Below, piece by piece: positions 24,965 through 35,672 of a stretch of 64,000 nucleotides of DNA. A model generated the notes under the pieces. The model saw only the letters and a list, made by a program, of their open reading frames with translations. It did not search any database and was not told the origin of the DNA. Source of the DNA: Heliocidaris tuberculata (taxonomy: Eukaryota > Echinodermata > Echinoidea > Camarodonta > Echinometridae); contig CM046846.1 in NCBI GenBank assembly GCA_025618425.1, positions 33,490,038 through 33,554,037 of the forward strand, in the 5' to 3' direction. The translations under genes and the position numbers were made by a program. Position 1 is the first letter of the stretch. The number at the start of each line of letters is the position of its first letter.

Positions 24965-26039
24965 ACCCCTACAGGTGCGCTTTGCAGAAACCGGGGTTCA
25001 AAATTGTGTAAGATTATAATTTGCACCCTTTGATCAGAAGTATTATTCTTACATGAATACCCACACCAGCATTGTTGACACTTATGTCACAATATCTCAC
25101 GAAGTAAGACTAAATATTCAAAAGCATAGAAATGAAATAAATTAGAAAAAGAAAAAATAAATCCATTTCGATAAGCTTGTGTCATGAATTTGCTTAAATT
25201 AAAAATCTCCGAAATGACGGTGTTTCAAGAGAGTAATCGCGCGAAGACTAAGATCATTTGGTCACAATTTCTTAATCAAATTCTAGTCATTCTGACTAGG
25301 ATTCTGTTCATTTTTACTAGGAATCTGTTCCTTTACACAAGGATTCTGTTCATTACAAACCCGAAGCTGGTAGTTTTGACTAGAATAGTAAAGATGCCCG
25401 TGGAAATAGTTATTATAGTCACATCTGACTAGATTCTAGTCATATTTGACTAGATTTTTTTTTAGAGTTATTTCGAGTGTTTGTCTCAAAACGATCTACC
25501 GTAGATGTAGACTTTGCATTTAAACGAGCTGGCACTGTATATACGGTGGTCACATCACTAGCGTATTTTGACCCCCAGAAGAATTTTCGACCACGAAAAA
25601 AAAGTGACTTTTCAGTTAAGTGAAGAATTATTGCAACGTAAATAATTATCAGATTACTCTTAAAACCTCATAAATTATGTACACTACCTCAAACAAACTC
25701 TGTTTGGCCGCCTTGCGACCTCGCAAAACGGTGATATTCAGGATAGGTTATCATTATCAAGCCAATCTCTAAAAATGGAAGAGAATGGGAAGCGAGGTTA
25801 ATGTATCTTCTTATAAGGAAACCCCAAAACCAAAATCGATGACTAGAATTGAATTCAAACTGAAATGTACACAAACATGCGAATTAATATCATCATACAT
25901 GCATGAATAATAATATTCTCCAATTCACCATCACATCACCATGCCTATTGTCAACAGTACATTAAAGGGACCGAAAAGTCGCCAATCGTGGTGTTTTTGA
26001 CTGCGTTGTGTGTTAACGTGCCCCTCCCCTGTTTCATAG

Positions 26040-26190
26040 ACGCAGGGTACGTTACTGTGGAAAACACACCGTCCCTCGGATAGGGCGTTAAATGGAGGCC
26101 CCGTATAAAGGAAAGTCACCACCTTTGCACGTTAAGAACCCACTGCACTATTCGAAGAAGATTAGGGGGAAACCCCGATGTGGTGGTACA
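26040..26190 (+). repeat. SINE fragment with a widely shared central domain (putative)
   Basis: Contains CCTCGGATAGGGCGTTAAATG, GAGGCCCCGTATAAAGG, GCACGTTAAGAACCCACTGC and GATGTGGTGGTACACCTGCA. From memory this layout (GGA..GGACGTTAAA..GGTCCCGTG...CACGTTAAAGAACCC) is a recurrent SINE core in many invertebrates. No intact tRNA head was identified here. Confidence 0.5.
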
Positions 26191-26359
26191 CCTGCACATC
26201 CCAATCAGTTACATCGGGAGGAGAGACCCGAGGGTTACCATGGTTACAGTGATTCAGTTCATTTTTCCCCTCCCAGGCACAGGTGACGCCAAATACTTAA
26301 TAATAATCATTTAGTGACTGGTTGGAAGTTGGAACATCATACGCGGGAAGAAGTCTTCC

Positions 26360-26394
<35 letters not shown>

Positions 26395-26639
26395 GCTGTA
26401 TATTAATAGCGCATATCACTATAATGCAGTCCCTATGCGCTTTTAAGAAAAAAGAAAGAGAAAGGAAATAATATAGAAGGACCAAAGAGGAATAGCATGC
26501 TTGTAAGTTCATTTTTGAAATATCTAAAAAGACATTTCAACTGCATTAGAGCCCTGTGCTTCGAAGAAATAGAGAGAGAAGGCAGACAGACAGAGGGGAG
26601 AGAGGAGGGAGCAGTATAATAGTAAAATGAGGAAACAAA

Positions 26640-26910
26640 ATAGAGAGAGAGAGATAGAGAGGGAGAGACAGAGAGACAGAGAAACAGAATGGAGAGAGAA
26701 AGGAACAGTAGAAAATTAAAACCAGGAAACAACAAAGATTCATAATTACACTGAAAAACCGCAACAGGACTGTAATAGTGCAATCATTGCACATAAGACA
26801 TGATATGCTTCGAAGGAAAAGAGAGAGAAATAAGAGATAGAGCAAGAGAGAAAGAGAGAGAGGGAGAGAGAGAGAGAGGGAGAGAGAGAGAGAGAAAGAG
26901 AGAGAGAGAT
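26640..26910. repeat. Interrupted (GA)n tract
   Basis: Long purine-only stretches, mostly GAGA with GGGAGA interruptions. The Leu/Ser-rich minus-strand frames through it are not genes. Confidence 0.85.
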
Positions 26911-29900
26911 CAGAAGATATGGAAGATAAGAGTGAGAAAGATTTATAGTGAGAGAAGAGAAGAAACCCATAGGAAGAGAGGAGTAGTGGACTGTCAGAGA
27001 GGAAGCAAAGTCAGATTACAAAGTAAACAATACAAATTACGATTACTGATAATTGGTGAACAGGTATGTCTTGAGGCGGTTTTTGAATTGATCGACAGAG
27101 ACTGCCTCCTTGACAGCCTCCGGATGTCTCAAAATAATATTAAGTGTGATATCCTACTTGATACTGTTCAAACTCGGATTGATCTTCATCTTCCTTGTAA
27201 ACCCGTTTCCATGATTCAGATATAAAGCCACAGATGACTGGAAAAATCAAACCCCTTATTCGTCACAGGCAAACAAAAAACAATGAAAAACAGACTTCAT
27301 CGTTCAGAGCACAGCTCCATGAAATTAATATTGGTCTTTCCTTATCTTGCTCCACATTGAGGACTTTAAATTTAATCTGAAAAATGCTCAAACATGCAAA
27401 TCAATACATGTCATGTGTATTGTTCATGCATTATAGGTAATTAACCTGTCCAAAAACTGTAATAATTATAATAAGACATGTGAAAGGAAATCTTGCTCGC
27501 TTGGCTCACTCGCAGATAGTTATGGATTTATTAAATACTGCATTGATGATACAATATTAAACGATATCTGTAAATTATAAATCATAAAATTTGCGATTTG
27601 AAAGAAGAGATTGAAAAATGGAACGTCCGCCGCCCTACCCCCCCCCCCCCCCGCGAGAGAATTTCCCCCTGCTATACATAAATCACAGTTGGCTCGGATG
27701 TTTTGCCCCCCCCCCCTGACGCCAAGGTCCAGATACGCCACTTGGGCCACATCCTTTGACTGACTGAACGTGTAGGCCTATACCCAACACAAACGCTACG
27801 TTTCAGGGATTCTACACCTTTTCCCCTATACTATTATATCATCATGGTACTGAATGATACTCAATATGTACCCACACGTGTGTCCGGATAGGTTGGTTAT
27901 CCAGACAGGTCACTTTTCAACGGTAAATCAAACGAATTTTCAAGCAAATTGTCATAAATGTTTCACAAGATAAGTTGAAAAAAGTAAGTATTGCAAATAT
28001 TCACTCATTTCAGTATTACTTGATGTGTATTTTACTATATATTTTTCGTAAAATCCGACAATAAAATTGACAAGTTAATTTTTATTAACAACCCCCATCA
28101 ACCATCATACATATTGTTTGAATACTGTGTAAATTTTGGGGGAAATGACTGGAATAATTTGCAATTTTTTTTTTAAATCGAAGTGACCGATTGTAACATC
28201 TATTTTTAGCAAAATAATAAGCTTTATCTGTTCAAGGAAAAACAGGTGTCACTGAAGTTTTATCGTGCATTTCAGAAAGGATTCTTGTAAAATATTTATG
28301 TTACGTATTTACACACTTGTCGAGTTCTGATAAAAAATTGTATTGGCACAGCAATTGCTCTTTTCAGCCTTTTGCTTGTATCTTCAAAAAATGTCAACTT
28401 AGAAGTAATCCGACGAGTACGTATAACTTTCAGTCCCTTATGTTATAAGTAAAAGTTAAGAAAGAAATACCACATGCTAGGGCTTTTGCTATGACAAGCC
28501 CACTTTGGCACCCGGTGTTGTTTGAAAGTTTACAAAAGGGTCATACACTCCAACATCAGTTCAAATCGCTATATTATGGGAATTGAACAACGGTCACCTG
28601 TGCGCCGAGGCGTAAGTATGGTCAAAAATTTTCTCCTCCGCTGTCGTCACATACTTTCCAATTCGGCTGTCGCGAGTGATTTAACACATAGATATACTGC
28701 TGTTAAGTGTGACATAAACAGGTTTATTGCTGAGTAAATTCACATCTTTATAACACTGTAGTTGAACAGAAATATGAATTATTTAGCAAATTTCAAAAGA
28801 AAAGAGGGAAGTTCCATTTGCAAAAATAACAACTGATCATCTACATACAGGTAAAAGCCAAGCTGTTGGGAGAGGATCTTGCAAAAATCAAGCAATCTCT
28901 TGATAATATAAACTATATTTTCCTTTTCAAGTAGTAATCCGGAAAGCATTTGTCTACAATAATAAAAACAACAACAACCACAAATATCCTTATGATTTTT
29001 AGTACTAGAATAAAGAGTTTACTTAATTTTATAGATACTGTCCTTTGAGCAGTTTTCGTAAAACTGTAAAAAGGCCTAACAATCGCTTATTCTAGACTTT
29101 TGATTCCATCTTCAGATATTCCAAAGAACCTGTCGCCTGCAAGAATAAGCATTTTGTTTTCTTGCTACCCATTTCACAAAATAATCAATATCAAAAAGCA
29201 GTTTTAAAAAATAAATGACGCACTAGTAATTAATTTCACTGTAATGTAATGCAAATTTCATTTTGTCAAGAAGCTTCTAGCACCACTTGAAGACGTGACT
29301 GAAGTAAAACAAAAGTGGAATTGATATTCAATCCAGTTTTTTTCTTCCTAACAACTTTTAAAAGACACGCACATATAAATCAGTTAACACCACATTCAAT
29401 CAGAATTAACAGCAAGTTATCTTCAAAGATATTTCCATATATTGACATGAGTGCTATCAACTTCCATCGTCACCTCCGGACCAAAACTGAATATTGGATC
29501 CGAGATCAGACATGGGATGTATATTTTAATCAAATTTAGCAAGAAGACGTTTGATAAACATATCATTTACATTCAGCGATGAAATACTGCTATAAAAAGA
29601 CTACCAATTTTGTATGTTATTACCTGTTACTCTAAATATTTCCTCTGTACTGTTTATGAAAGTGAAATGAGGACACGTTCCTCTGCGCTCACTAACTTAA
29701 AAGTCACGCACTTGCAACAGATAAACGCTCCCTCAACGAATATATTATACGGGTACTGAATTGAAGTACTGTCCGAAGCTCGGATAAATGCTTAGAATAT
29801 GCCTTTGAATGTTTCTTCTATATTATTAGTACATTTGCCTCTCTCCACCCAGGAGATGTAACGGTAAAAACGAATTTCTTAAATGCTTGAAGTTGGTATA

Positions 29901-30182
29901 ATGATAGCGCTTTGTACTCTCACAGCGCTTTGAATTTCAAAATGGCTTCTAGTTCACGATCGCAAAGAGTTTCGAAAAAACAAACCGAAGGCAACTTCTT
30001 TACCATTGTCCATCACTTACTGAAATGTGCGAACATTATACTGACGTGATTTCTATGGGATATACAATGGGGTATTGACATTTCCCTTGAGTTAATTTTT
30101 GGAAAGTTTTTGCTATCGTGTTCTGGTTATATTTTTGACATTATTTCTTCTTTTTTCTTCCTGCTCTCTTGTTTCCAAACAG

Positions 30183-30392
30183 ATGATTCATCATTTCCTG
30201 AGGATAGCAGTGTATACGAGCACTCACTTTCACCCAAGTACCCTTTTTCACCAATTAAATTGAAGAGAAGGAACGATGCAAGTGCTGTAAATGGCCGCCG
30301 TGTATACCAGCTGAAGATGTGTACCGGTGATTATCTTCGGATTGGAAGTGATGGGATTGTGTCAAGCGTTCAGAGTAGATTCGATCTCAATA
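30183..30392 (+). CDS. FGF-B coding exon 2: processing site and start of FGF core
   Basis: 210 bases between AACAG and GTAAGT, in phase 1 on both sides. It encodes an acidic/serine-rich stretch, then KLKRR (residues 120-124, a possible proprotein-convertase site), then the opening FGF strands: RRVYQLKMCTGDYLRIGSDG IVSSVQSRFDLN. Typical FGFs read RRLYCR.GFHLQI.PDG.V.G..., so the spacing and the L-x-I-x-x-D-G turn are preserved. From the G of GDYLRI to the splice site is 23 residues, the same as from HGYIRV to the splice site in FGF-A exon 1, and both introns cut the codon in phase 1. This makes exon identity and paralogy strong. Confidence 0.82.
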
Positions 30393-30433
30393 GTAAGTTT
30401 GTCTTTCCTGTTTATACACAGACATACGCTCAA

Positions 30434-30468
30434 CACACACACACACACACACACACACCCACACGCAT
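30434..30468. repeat. (CA)n microsatellite
   Basis: CA dinucleotide run about 40 bases after the exon 2 donor of FGF-B. Confidence 0.9.
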
Positions 30469-30717
30469 ATATATGAAGTAGGTATGAAAATTTGCCCTGT
30501 ATTATAGATATTATTTAGATTCATTTTAATATTTCTTCCTCTGTGCTGGCTTCTATAATTTCTCTCTCATTTTTTCTCTATCTTACCCCTGTTGTATATT
30601 GTATGTAGATATTTATAAGAATTACTAGTTCTGTCTTTCCAGCCCCATTTTCTTCCCCATAGTTAAGAACAAACTTAATCCCCAATTGTATCTATGTTTT
30701 AATCCATCTTTATAGTC

Positions 30718-31138
30718 AGGTTCACACGATGGGAGCTAAACTTTAAGTTTCGCTTGTAGTTTCAAAACTTTAAGTTAACTTGTAGTTATCTTGTAGTTTC
30801 AGACCTTATGAACGGACTGGTAATTAAGTTTACTTGTAGTTCTAGAACCACAAACGAGCTCATGGTTAACACCGAAACCACGAGCAGTGGGTGGTCCTCC
30901 GTCGCAGTTTCGGACAATGTGAACGGAATAAACTTTAAGTTTCGCAAGCTTATAGTTAACGATGACCTCTCTGTTCATGTTAAACTTCCGGGTCATACCC
31001 TTCGCACGAATTATGAACATAGGAACTGTATGTGTACTGTACACACAATCGGTATCTACTTTCGGTGTTAACAACGACGATCGCTCGGCTTGTAGTTTCA
31101 GAACAACGGGCATCGTTGTTTCGGGCCATGTGAACCCT
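30718..31138. mobile_element. MITE-like element with AGGGTTCACATGG-type ends
   Basis: The left end AGGTTCACACGATGGGAGCT and, inverted, the right end AGGGTTCACATGGCCCGAAA match imperfectly. The interior repeats the words AAACTTTAAGTTTCG, TTGTAGTTTCAGA and GTTAAC in both orientations. No coding capacity. Confidence 0.55.
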
Positions 31139-32439
31139 CGTCGTGCTTAGTTAGTCGTTGTTTCGTTAACTTCAAGTTTCGCTTACTTAAAGTTTCGAAA
31201 CCACGAGTACCGTATGAAGGTAGCTTATGTCACCGCCAGCCTAGACTTTAATCCTCCAAATTCTCATACAAAATCCACCATTGTGTCAAGTGAGAGATAA
31301 CGGTAGCTAAGTAAGTTTGATATTATGGTTTCTATAACAAAGGCTGAATAAGGATTTTGTATTTATCTGCGATATAATAGGTCTTCGTTTATTTTTGACC
31401 ATGTTTGTTTGGAAGATGACTCTTGACTGATGACTCTTGACCAATCAGAAGCCAAGTTATTGATGAAAGCCCAGGCCCTTTAAAGTATATTGACCAATGA
31501 AATGTTACTAAAATGAATGTTTAATTAAGTATAAAAGAAGATCCCTTCATGTTTTCTTTACTTGGTTTACCCCGACTTGGCTACCCGATGTGGTATTCCA
31601 GGACTTTGCCCCCCTTCTCCATCTATCCTCCCCGTCCCTGTACCACTAACTACTAATATTTTGAAGTGCGACTCTACAAGTTTGGAGTTTGAACAGTGCT
31701 GCCGAAGTTTTAATCAAGTCGTCGTCTTCTTAATAAACCAAGTCAGCATTCTCTAAGAGTCCTCCGCAATTGGGTACCATGGACCCTTTGCAATTTGAGT
31801 TTGTTCCTGAGTTTCTGTGTTATCCCTGATTTCGTCCCTTGTTCCTGAGCATTCCAGTGTTCCTGACTCTTGTGCCAGTTGATATGTTCCTGTCGTTTCT
31901 TTTTATGATCTCGTTTACGCTCTTATCTATTGATGTTACTTCGAATCGTTATTGACAACATTTTCCGGGGCACTTATCAGAAGGGGAAAGGGCACTTATT
32001 AAAAAGAAAAAGGGGCACTTTAAGTAGTAAAAATGGCTCTTATCAGAAAGAAAGGGGGCATTTTTCAGAAATAAAAAGGGCATTTTGGGGGTACTTGAAA
32101 ATATGGATGGATGTGCCGCCTCTGATTCATCTAACCTTGGGTTGACCATCCATTTCATTCAAAACTTGGGCAGAGGCAAATTTAACATGAATCAGAAAAA
32201 AATATTACTGTTCAGCTGTCCATTATCGGATTTTATTGATCAAGGTGTAAAATCAAAGAAAACATGATAGGCTACGATGTGAGTATATTTGATGAAATAT
32301 AAATGTACTGATTGCAACGGTATTCAGGATTGAATCTGGGTTTCTTCTTTTATAATTGTAAGAATTTGGCTAAAACACTACATGACGGGCCGTCTTGGTT
32401 GGATAAACTAAATGAAAGAAATAGGCTAAGACTCAGGAC

Positions 32440-32520
32440 GTAGCTGAATATACCACGGGTTTTATTGAAGCCAAGCTTTCGGCGGTATCGCCGCCTTCGA
32501 GGACTGTACAACGAAAGAAA
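32440..32520 (-). mobile_element. Probable Penelope-like retroelement end fragment
   Basis: ACCACGGGTTTTATTGAAGC CAAGCTTTCGGCGGTATCGC CGCCTTCGAGGAC. In minus orientation this reads as ...GCCGAAAGCTTGGCTTCAAT AAAACCCGTGG, a form I associate with 3' ends of GIY-YIG Penelope-like elements. Fragmentary and tentative. Confidence 0.35.
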
Positions 32521-32639
32521 ACGAAAATGGAAAAAATGATAGTACTACTACATGCGAAAATGAAAAGTAATAAGTAATACATTTAGGCTGACAATAACTA
32601 ATATCCAATATAGATAATCTATATATAAATCAGTATAGT

Positions 32640-32840
32640 GATAATCAGATAATCTTCTGGACCTCTAGGAAGAACAGAGCCATTAAGTTAATGGCTCTGA
32701 ATAGAGCTTTCCAGCCGTTATTTTATTGTTGTTAACTCTTGATTTAATTCTTGATTTTTTTATTCTTGTACATGAATATTTATAAGTGTGTACTGATGAT
32801 CTTTTTTATACGGAAAATAAAACCAACCAACCAACCAAGT
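32640..32840 (+). mobile_element. LINE 3' end with AACC-repeat tail
   Basis: Ends GGAAAATAAAACCAACCAACCAACCAAG, a polyadenylation-like word plus short tandem tail typical of CR1/L2-type LINEs. The preceding 180 bases have no frame left. It also contains AGCCATTAAGTTAATGGCTC, a perfect short palindrome at about 32680. Confidence 0.55.
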
Positions 32841-32904
32841 GTAAAGTTTAATATAATTAAAATCATTACCTGTTAGGTTGTTTGTGGTTATGCTATGGAC
32901 ATTG

Positions 32905-32951
32905 CTTGCTTGTGTGATGGATCACGTGACGTGATCCATCGCACAAGCAAG
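32905..32951. repeat. 47-bp near-perfect palindrome
   Basis: Two 23-bp arms (CTTGCTTGTGTGATGGATCA... and inverse) with a single central base and one mismatch. The centre is ACGTGACGT-like. Confidence 0.9.
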
Positions 32952-33102
32952 TTAACTGATGCGTATCATTGTGGCGCCACCTCCATTCATGACAACTCAT
33001 GTACACGAGTTAAGTCAGTGCAAAGGAATGCTTATAGTTATAGGTACTCGAATAAAATGATGTATGTAAATGTAAACCTATAGGTTTGGTACATAATCAT
33101 AG

Positions 33103-33262
33103 GCATGCCTCAGCTGGATCCAAGCGATTGCTTTGAGATACACGTATACATTAGAATAATAATCATTATAAACAATTGTAAGGAAATAACATATACAACA
33201 GCTTCGGCAACTCTCGTGTATCTCGTGTATCTCAAAGCAATCGCTTGGATCCAGCTGAGGCA
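33103..33262. mobile_element. Foldback with 41-bp perfect arms
   Basis: The arm CATGCCTCAGCTGGATCCAA... (33103-33143) returns exactly inverted at 33222-33262. The short interior includes AATTGTAAGGAAATAACATA and GGCAACTCTCGTG, which are also found at 33976-34020 and (the latter) at about 5706. It looks like a MITE or foldback that captured a piece of the SINE family. Confidence 0.8.
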
Positions 33263-33377
33263 TGCGGCTTGTCTTTGTCAAAACTCACCTGCCCCCGACA
33301 AAGAAATTGATTAATAAGGTTGAAGATTTGTCAATCTGTCGGTCAATTGAATCTGGTGTCGCCGAAATCACTGGGCT

Positions 33378-33448
33378 GTCTCCGTGGTCTAGTGGTTAAG
33401 GCATTGGCGTTCTAAGCCAACGACCCGGGTTCGATTCCCGGCGGAGAC
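33378..33448 (+). tRNA. tRNA(Arg-UCU)-like cloverleaf, probably SINE-borne
   Basis: 71 bases folding without mismatch in the acceptor stem: GTCTCCG/CGGAGAC, D arm GTCT...AGGC, anticodon stem TTGGC/GCCAA with loop GTTCTAA (anticodon TCT, Arg), T arm CCGGG-TTCGATT-CCCGG, and A and B boxes intact. CCA is not encoded, as expected in eukaryotes. Two facts argue against a plain tRNA gene: the same unit with the same flanks recurs at 34156-34226 and, more diverged, inverted at 5426-5497. I favour a young SINE copy whose tRNA part is still intact, but it could be transcribed by RNA polymerase III. Confidence 0.6.
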
Positions 33449-33546
33449 ATTTTTTCAACCTTTGCAAAAATTCAAAAAGGGAGGACAGCTCTGGGGAACT
33501 TTGATTTAAGCTACGCAACCATTATTCTCTCATTTTCATTTCTCAC

Positions 33547-33549
<3 letters not shown>

Positions 33550-33602
<53 letters not shown>

Positions 33603-33622
33603 TTATTTATTTATTTATATAT
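33550..33622. repeat. (AT)n microsatellite
   Basis: Begins directly at the TCTCACAATTATAT end of the SINE-like repeat, as do the (AT)n tracts next to other copies. Confidence 0.9.
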
Positions 33623-33737
33623 GTATATTTCACTGGATGGTGTATTAGGGAGACACTCAACCATGTCAACAATGAGGTTTATTCCGTAATAATAGGGACT
33701 GGTGTATTAGGGAGACACGAGGACAAATAAATAGAAA

Positions 33738-33890
33738 CCATGTCAAATTTAGATATGTGAACAGATAATGATGGAACGGAATGAAGCAGGTCACTCGGTG
33801 TATTTACAAGCTTCAGCTCCTGGCCTTCAAGTTTATTTGTTCCGTTCCATTCCATCATTATCTGTTCAAAAATCTAAATTTAACATGGTT
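33738..33890. repeat. Foldback around a GGTCACTCGGTG segment
   Basis: AACCATGTCAAATTTAGATA...GAACAGATAATGATGGAACG on the left returns inverted on the right with a few mismatches (about 48-bp arms). The loop (GAAGCAGGTCACTCGGTGTA...AGCTCCTGGCCTT) is the inverse of sequence at about 5143-5185. Confidence 0.7.
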
Positions 33891-33924
33891 CAACCGAACG
33901 GTACACACATCCACACCTCTCTCG

Positions 33925-33925
<1 letters not shown>

Positions 33926-33974
<49 letters not shown>

Positions 33975-33976
33975 TA
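33926..33976. repeat. (AT)n microsatellite
   Basis: AT run between two copies of the SINE-associated segments. Confidence 0.9.
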
Positions 33977-34032
33977 ATTGTAAGGAAATAACATATACAA
34001 CAGCTTTGGCAACTCTCGTGGAAATAATTATA

Positions 34033-34327
34033 ATTGTGAGAAATGAAATGAGAGAATAATGGTTGCGTAGCTTAATTCAAAGTTCCCCAGAGCTGTCCTC
34101 CCTTTTTGTAAATCTGTCGGTCAATTGAATCTGGTGTCGTCGAAATCACTGGCCCGCCTCCGGGGTCTAGTGGTTAAGGCATTGGCGTTCTAAGCCAACG
34201 ACCCGGGTACGATTCCCGGCGGAGACATTTTTTCAACATTTGCAAAAATTTCAAAAAGTGAGGACAGCTCTGGGGAACTTTGAATTAAGCTACGCAACCA
34301 TTATTCTCTCATATCATTTCTCACAAT
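34033..34327. mobile_element. Foldback element with tRNA-like centre
   Basis: Arms 34033-34108 and 34251-34327 are inverted copies (about 76 bp; GAGAATAATGGTTGCGTAGC and CTGTCCTCCCTTTTTG among shared words). The centre holds the tRNA-like unit 34156-34226, with a mismatched acceptor pair and T loop TACGATT. The same right arm follows the intact tRNA-like copy at 33472-33548, which lacks the left arm. Confidence 0.75.
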
Positions 34328-34495
34328 TACATATGTATACATACATACATATATATATATACACATGTATATATGGGCAAGTCCAAGGTATTTTGTGTCC
34401 CCGAAGTTATTTTTATATAACTTCCATTGGCAAATAATGCATCTCCACCTCGTTATACTTCTATTGCTACGCCAATAAGTTTACTTTACCACGTT

Positions 34496-34498
34496 ATG

Positions 34499-34530
<32 letters not shown>

Positions 34531-34542
34531 AATCCAATTATT

Positions 34543-34608
<66 letters not shown>
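34496..34608. repeat. Compound (AT)n-(ATT)n-(AT)n-(GA)n microsatellite
   Basis: Adjacent AT, ATT, AT and GA tracts. Confidence 0.9.
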
Positions 34609-34612
<4 letters not shown>

Positions 34613-34944
34613 ATTTAAATTAAGAGAATAGATTTGCATGAAGTTTCAATCTGAATTCCCGACTGCTGCCTTCCTTTGGAAAACTTCGAAGTCGAAAAAA
34701 TTCTCCAGTTCAATATGCATTAATCAATTACAACGTCATAATTATAACTCTCACATAAGTCAGCAATTTTTATGCCTACTATTTAATTTAATTGAATAAA
34801 AGGATGAAATACAAAAAGCAAATATAGAGACTCTTCCCAACAGTTTCGTCAGCCGACTTCTGTTTAGAATATAAAACGTACTGAAATTTCATTCTTGTAC
34901 ACAAAATAGACTCCTTTTGCATGTTTTATATTGTGTCTTTACAG

Positions 34945-35054
34945 CATATCTGTATTTTTATCAATGTCGTGGTCCTTCGGCGTTCCGAATCAAGGGGGTC
35001 AGAAGTCAACGATTTCTATCAATGAATGATGCAGCAATGCTCATAGGAATAACG
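34945..35054 (+). CDS. FGF-B coding exon 3: middle of FGF core
   Basis: 110 bases between TTTACAG and GTAAGA, entering in phase 1 (A+CA gives Thr165) and leaving in phase 0 after GIT. It encodes YLYFYQCRGPSAFRIKGVRS QRFLSMNDAAMLIGIT. FRIKGV-x(3)-RFLSMN is the diagnostic central FGF segment. Length and both phases match the classic middle FGF exon (about 104 bases) and FGF-A exon 2 (128 bases). The usual glycine-containing Y-G-S end is replaced by LIGIT. This exon gives the clearest family assignment for FGF-B. Confidence 0.87.
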
Positions 35055-35672
35055 GTAAGAAACAGTATACTTTTTATTATTTTTAATGATTAATATTTCT
35101 GGTAATTATGTCAGAGACATAGACGTACCGGGGGTGGGGTGAAGGTGAATATCCCGGCCCTCCCCTCCTTATGATGAGAGAGAATGAATGGAATAATGAA
35201 TAATGTTATTTGGTTTAAGAAAATACACAAAGATTTCTTCATTTCTAACTTCTGAGGTACTTCTGAGCTTCATGTATTTTAGGCGGATGGCTTTATTAGA
35301 GTAATAAACAGTTATTATTCATGAAAAATTTGACAATAACTGTAATCGTATTACCTTATTATACTGTATTATATTTCGTAATTATTATATTTCTAAACAT
35401 GCAATTACGGTAGTATGCTGTATTATCTTAATAACCGTCAAATTATATAGGAAATTTTTTGTCTTAATGTCGTGAGGATGATGGATGGTAGTAATAGTTA
35501 TTTTCTGCGAGATATACTTGTATATAAATCGCAGTCCCTTTTTCTCTTCACAATAAATTCTCTTGTTTACCAACCCCCATTCCCCCCCCCCCTCTCTCTC
35601 TCATCCTCGGCATCTCCCCCTTCTCTCTCTATCTCTCCTTGTATCTCCCTTTATCTCCCTTTCTCCCCTTAG
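35055..35672 (+). other. FGF-B intron 3 (618 bp)
   Basis: GTAAGA to a long C/T tract ending CCCCTTAG. The CT-rich stretch at 35580-35670 serves as polypyrimidine tract and is itself microsatellite-like. Confidence 0.8.

Larger units (their letters stand above)
24144..30182 (+). other. FGF-B intron 1 (6.0 kb)
   Basis: GTAAGA to TTGTTTCCAAACAG. It holds a perfect 14-bp stem hairpin (24933-24964), a degenerate ATTCT/GACTAG tandem stretch (about 25270-25460), a conserved-domain SINE-like piece (about 26040-26190), (AAT)n (26360-26394), a long interrupted GA tract (about 26640-26910) and a C-rich repeat (about 27620-27745). 27750-30110 is AT-rich with no feature I can name. Confidence 0.6.
30393..34944 (+). 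other. FGF-B intron 2 (4.55 kb)
   Basis: GTAAGT to TTGTGTCTTTACAG. Contents: (CA)n (30434-30468), a TTCACA-ended element (30718-31138), a degenerate GGGCACTT tandem (about 31965-32085), a probable Penelope-like 3' remnant (about 32440-32520), a LINE 3' tail (32640-32840), a palindrome (32905-32951), two foldbacks (33103-33262, 33738-33890), two tRNA-like SINE copies (33378, 34156) and several (AT)n arrays. Confidence 0.65.

Noticed and set aside
26433..26970. Overlapping Leu/Ser-rich minus-strand frames
   Set aside because: By-products of the interrupted (GA)n tract.
28522..28737. A 71-codon + strand frame in FGF-B intron 1
   Set aside because: No homology or splice signals fitting the FGF-B phases; length is expected by chance.
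34156..34226. Second tRNA-like unit as a functional tRNA gene
   Set aside because: Acceptor mismatch and a damaged T loop (TACGATT); it sits inside inverted arms of a repeat.
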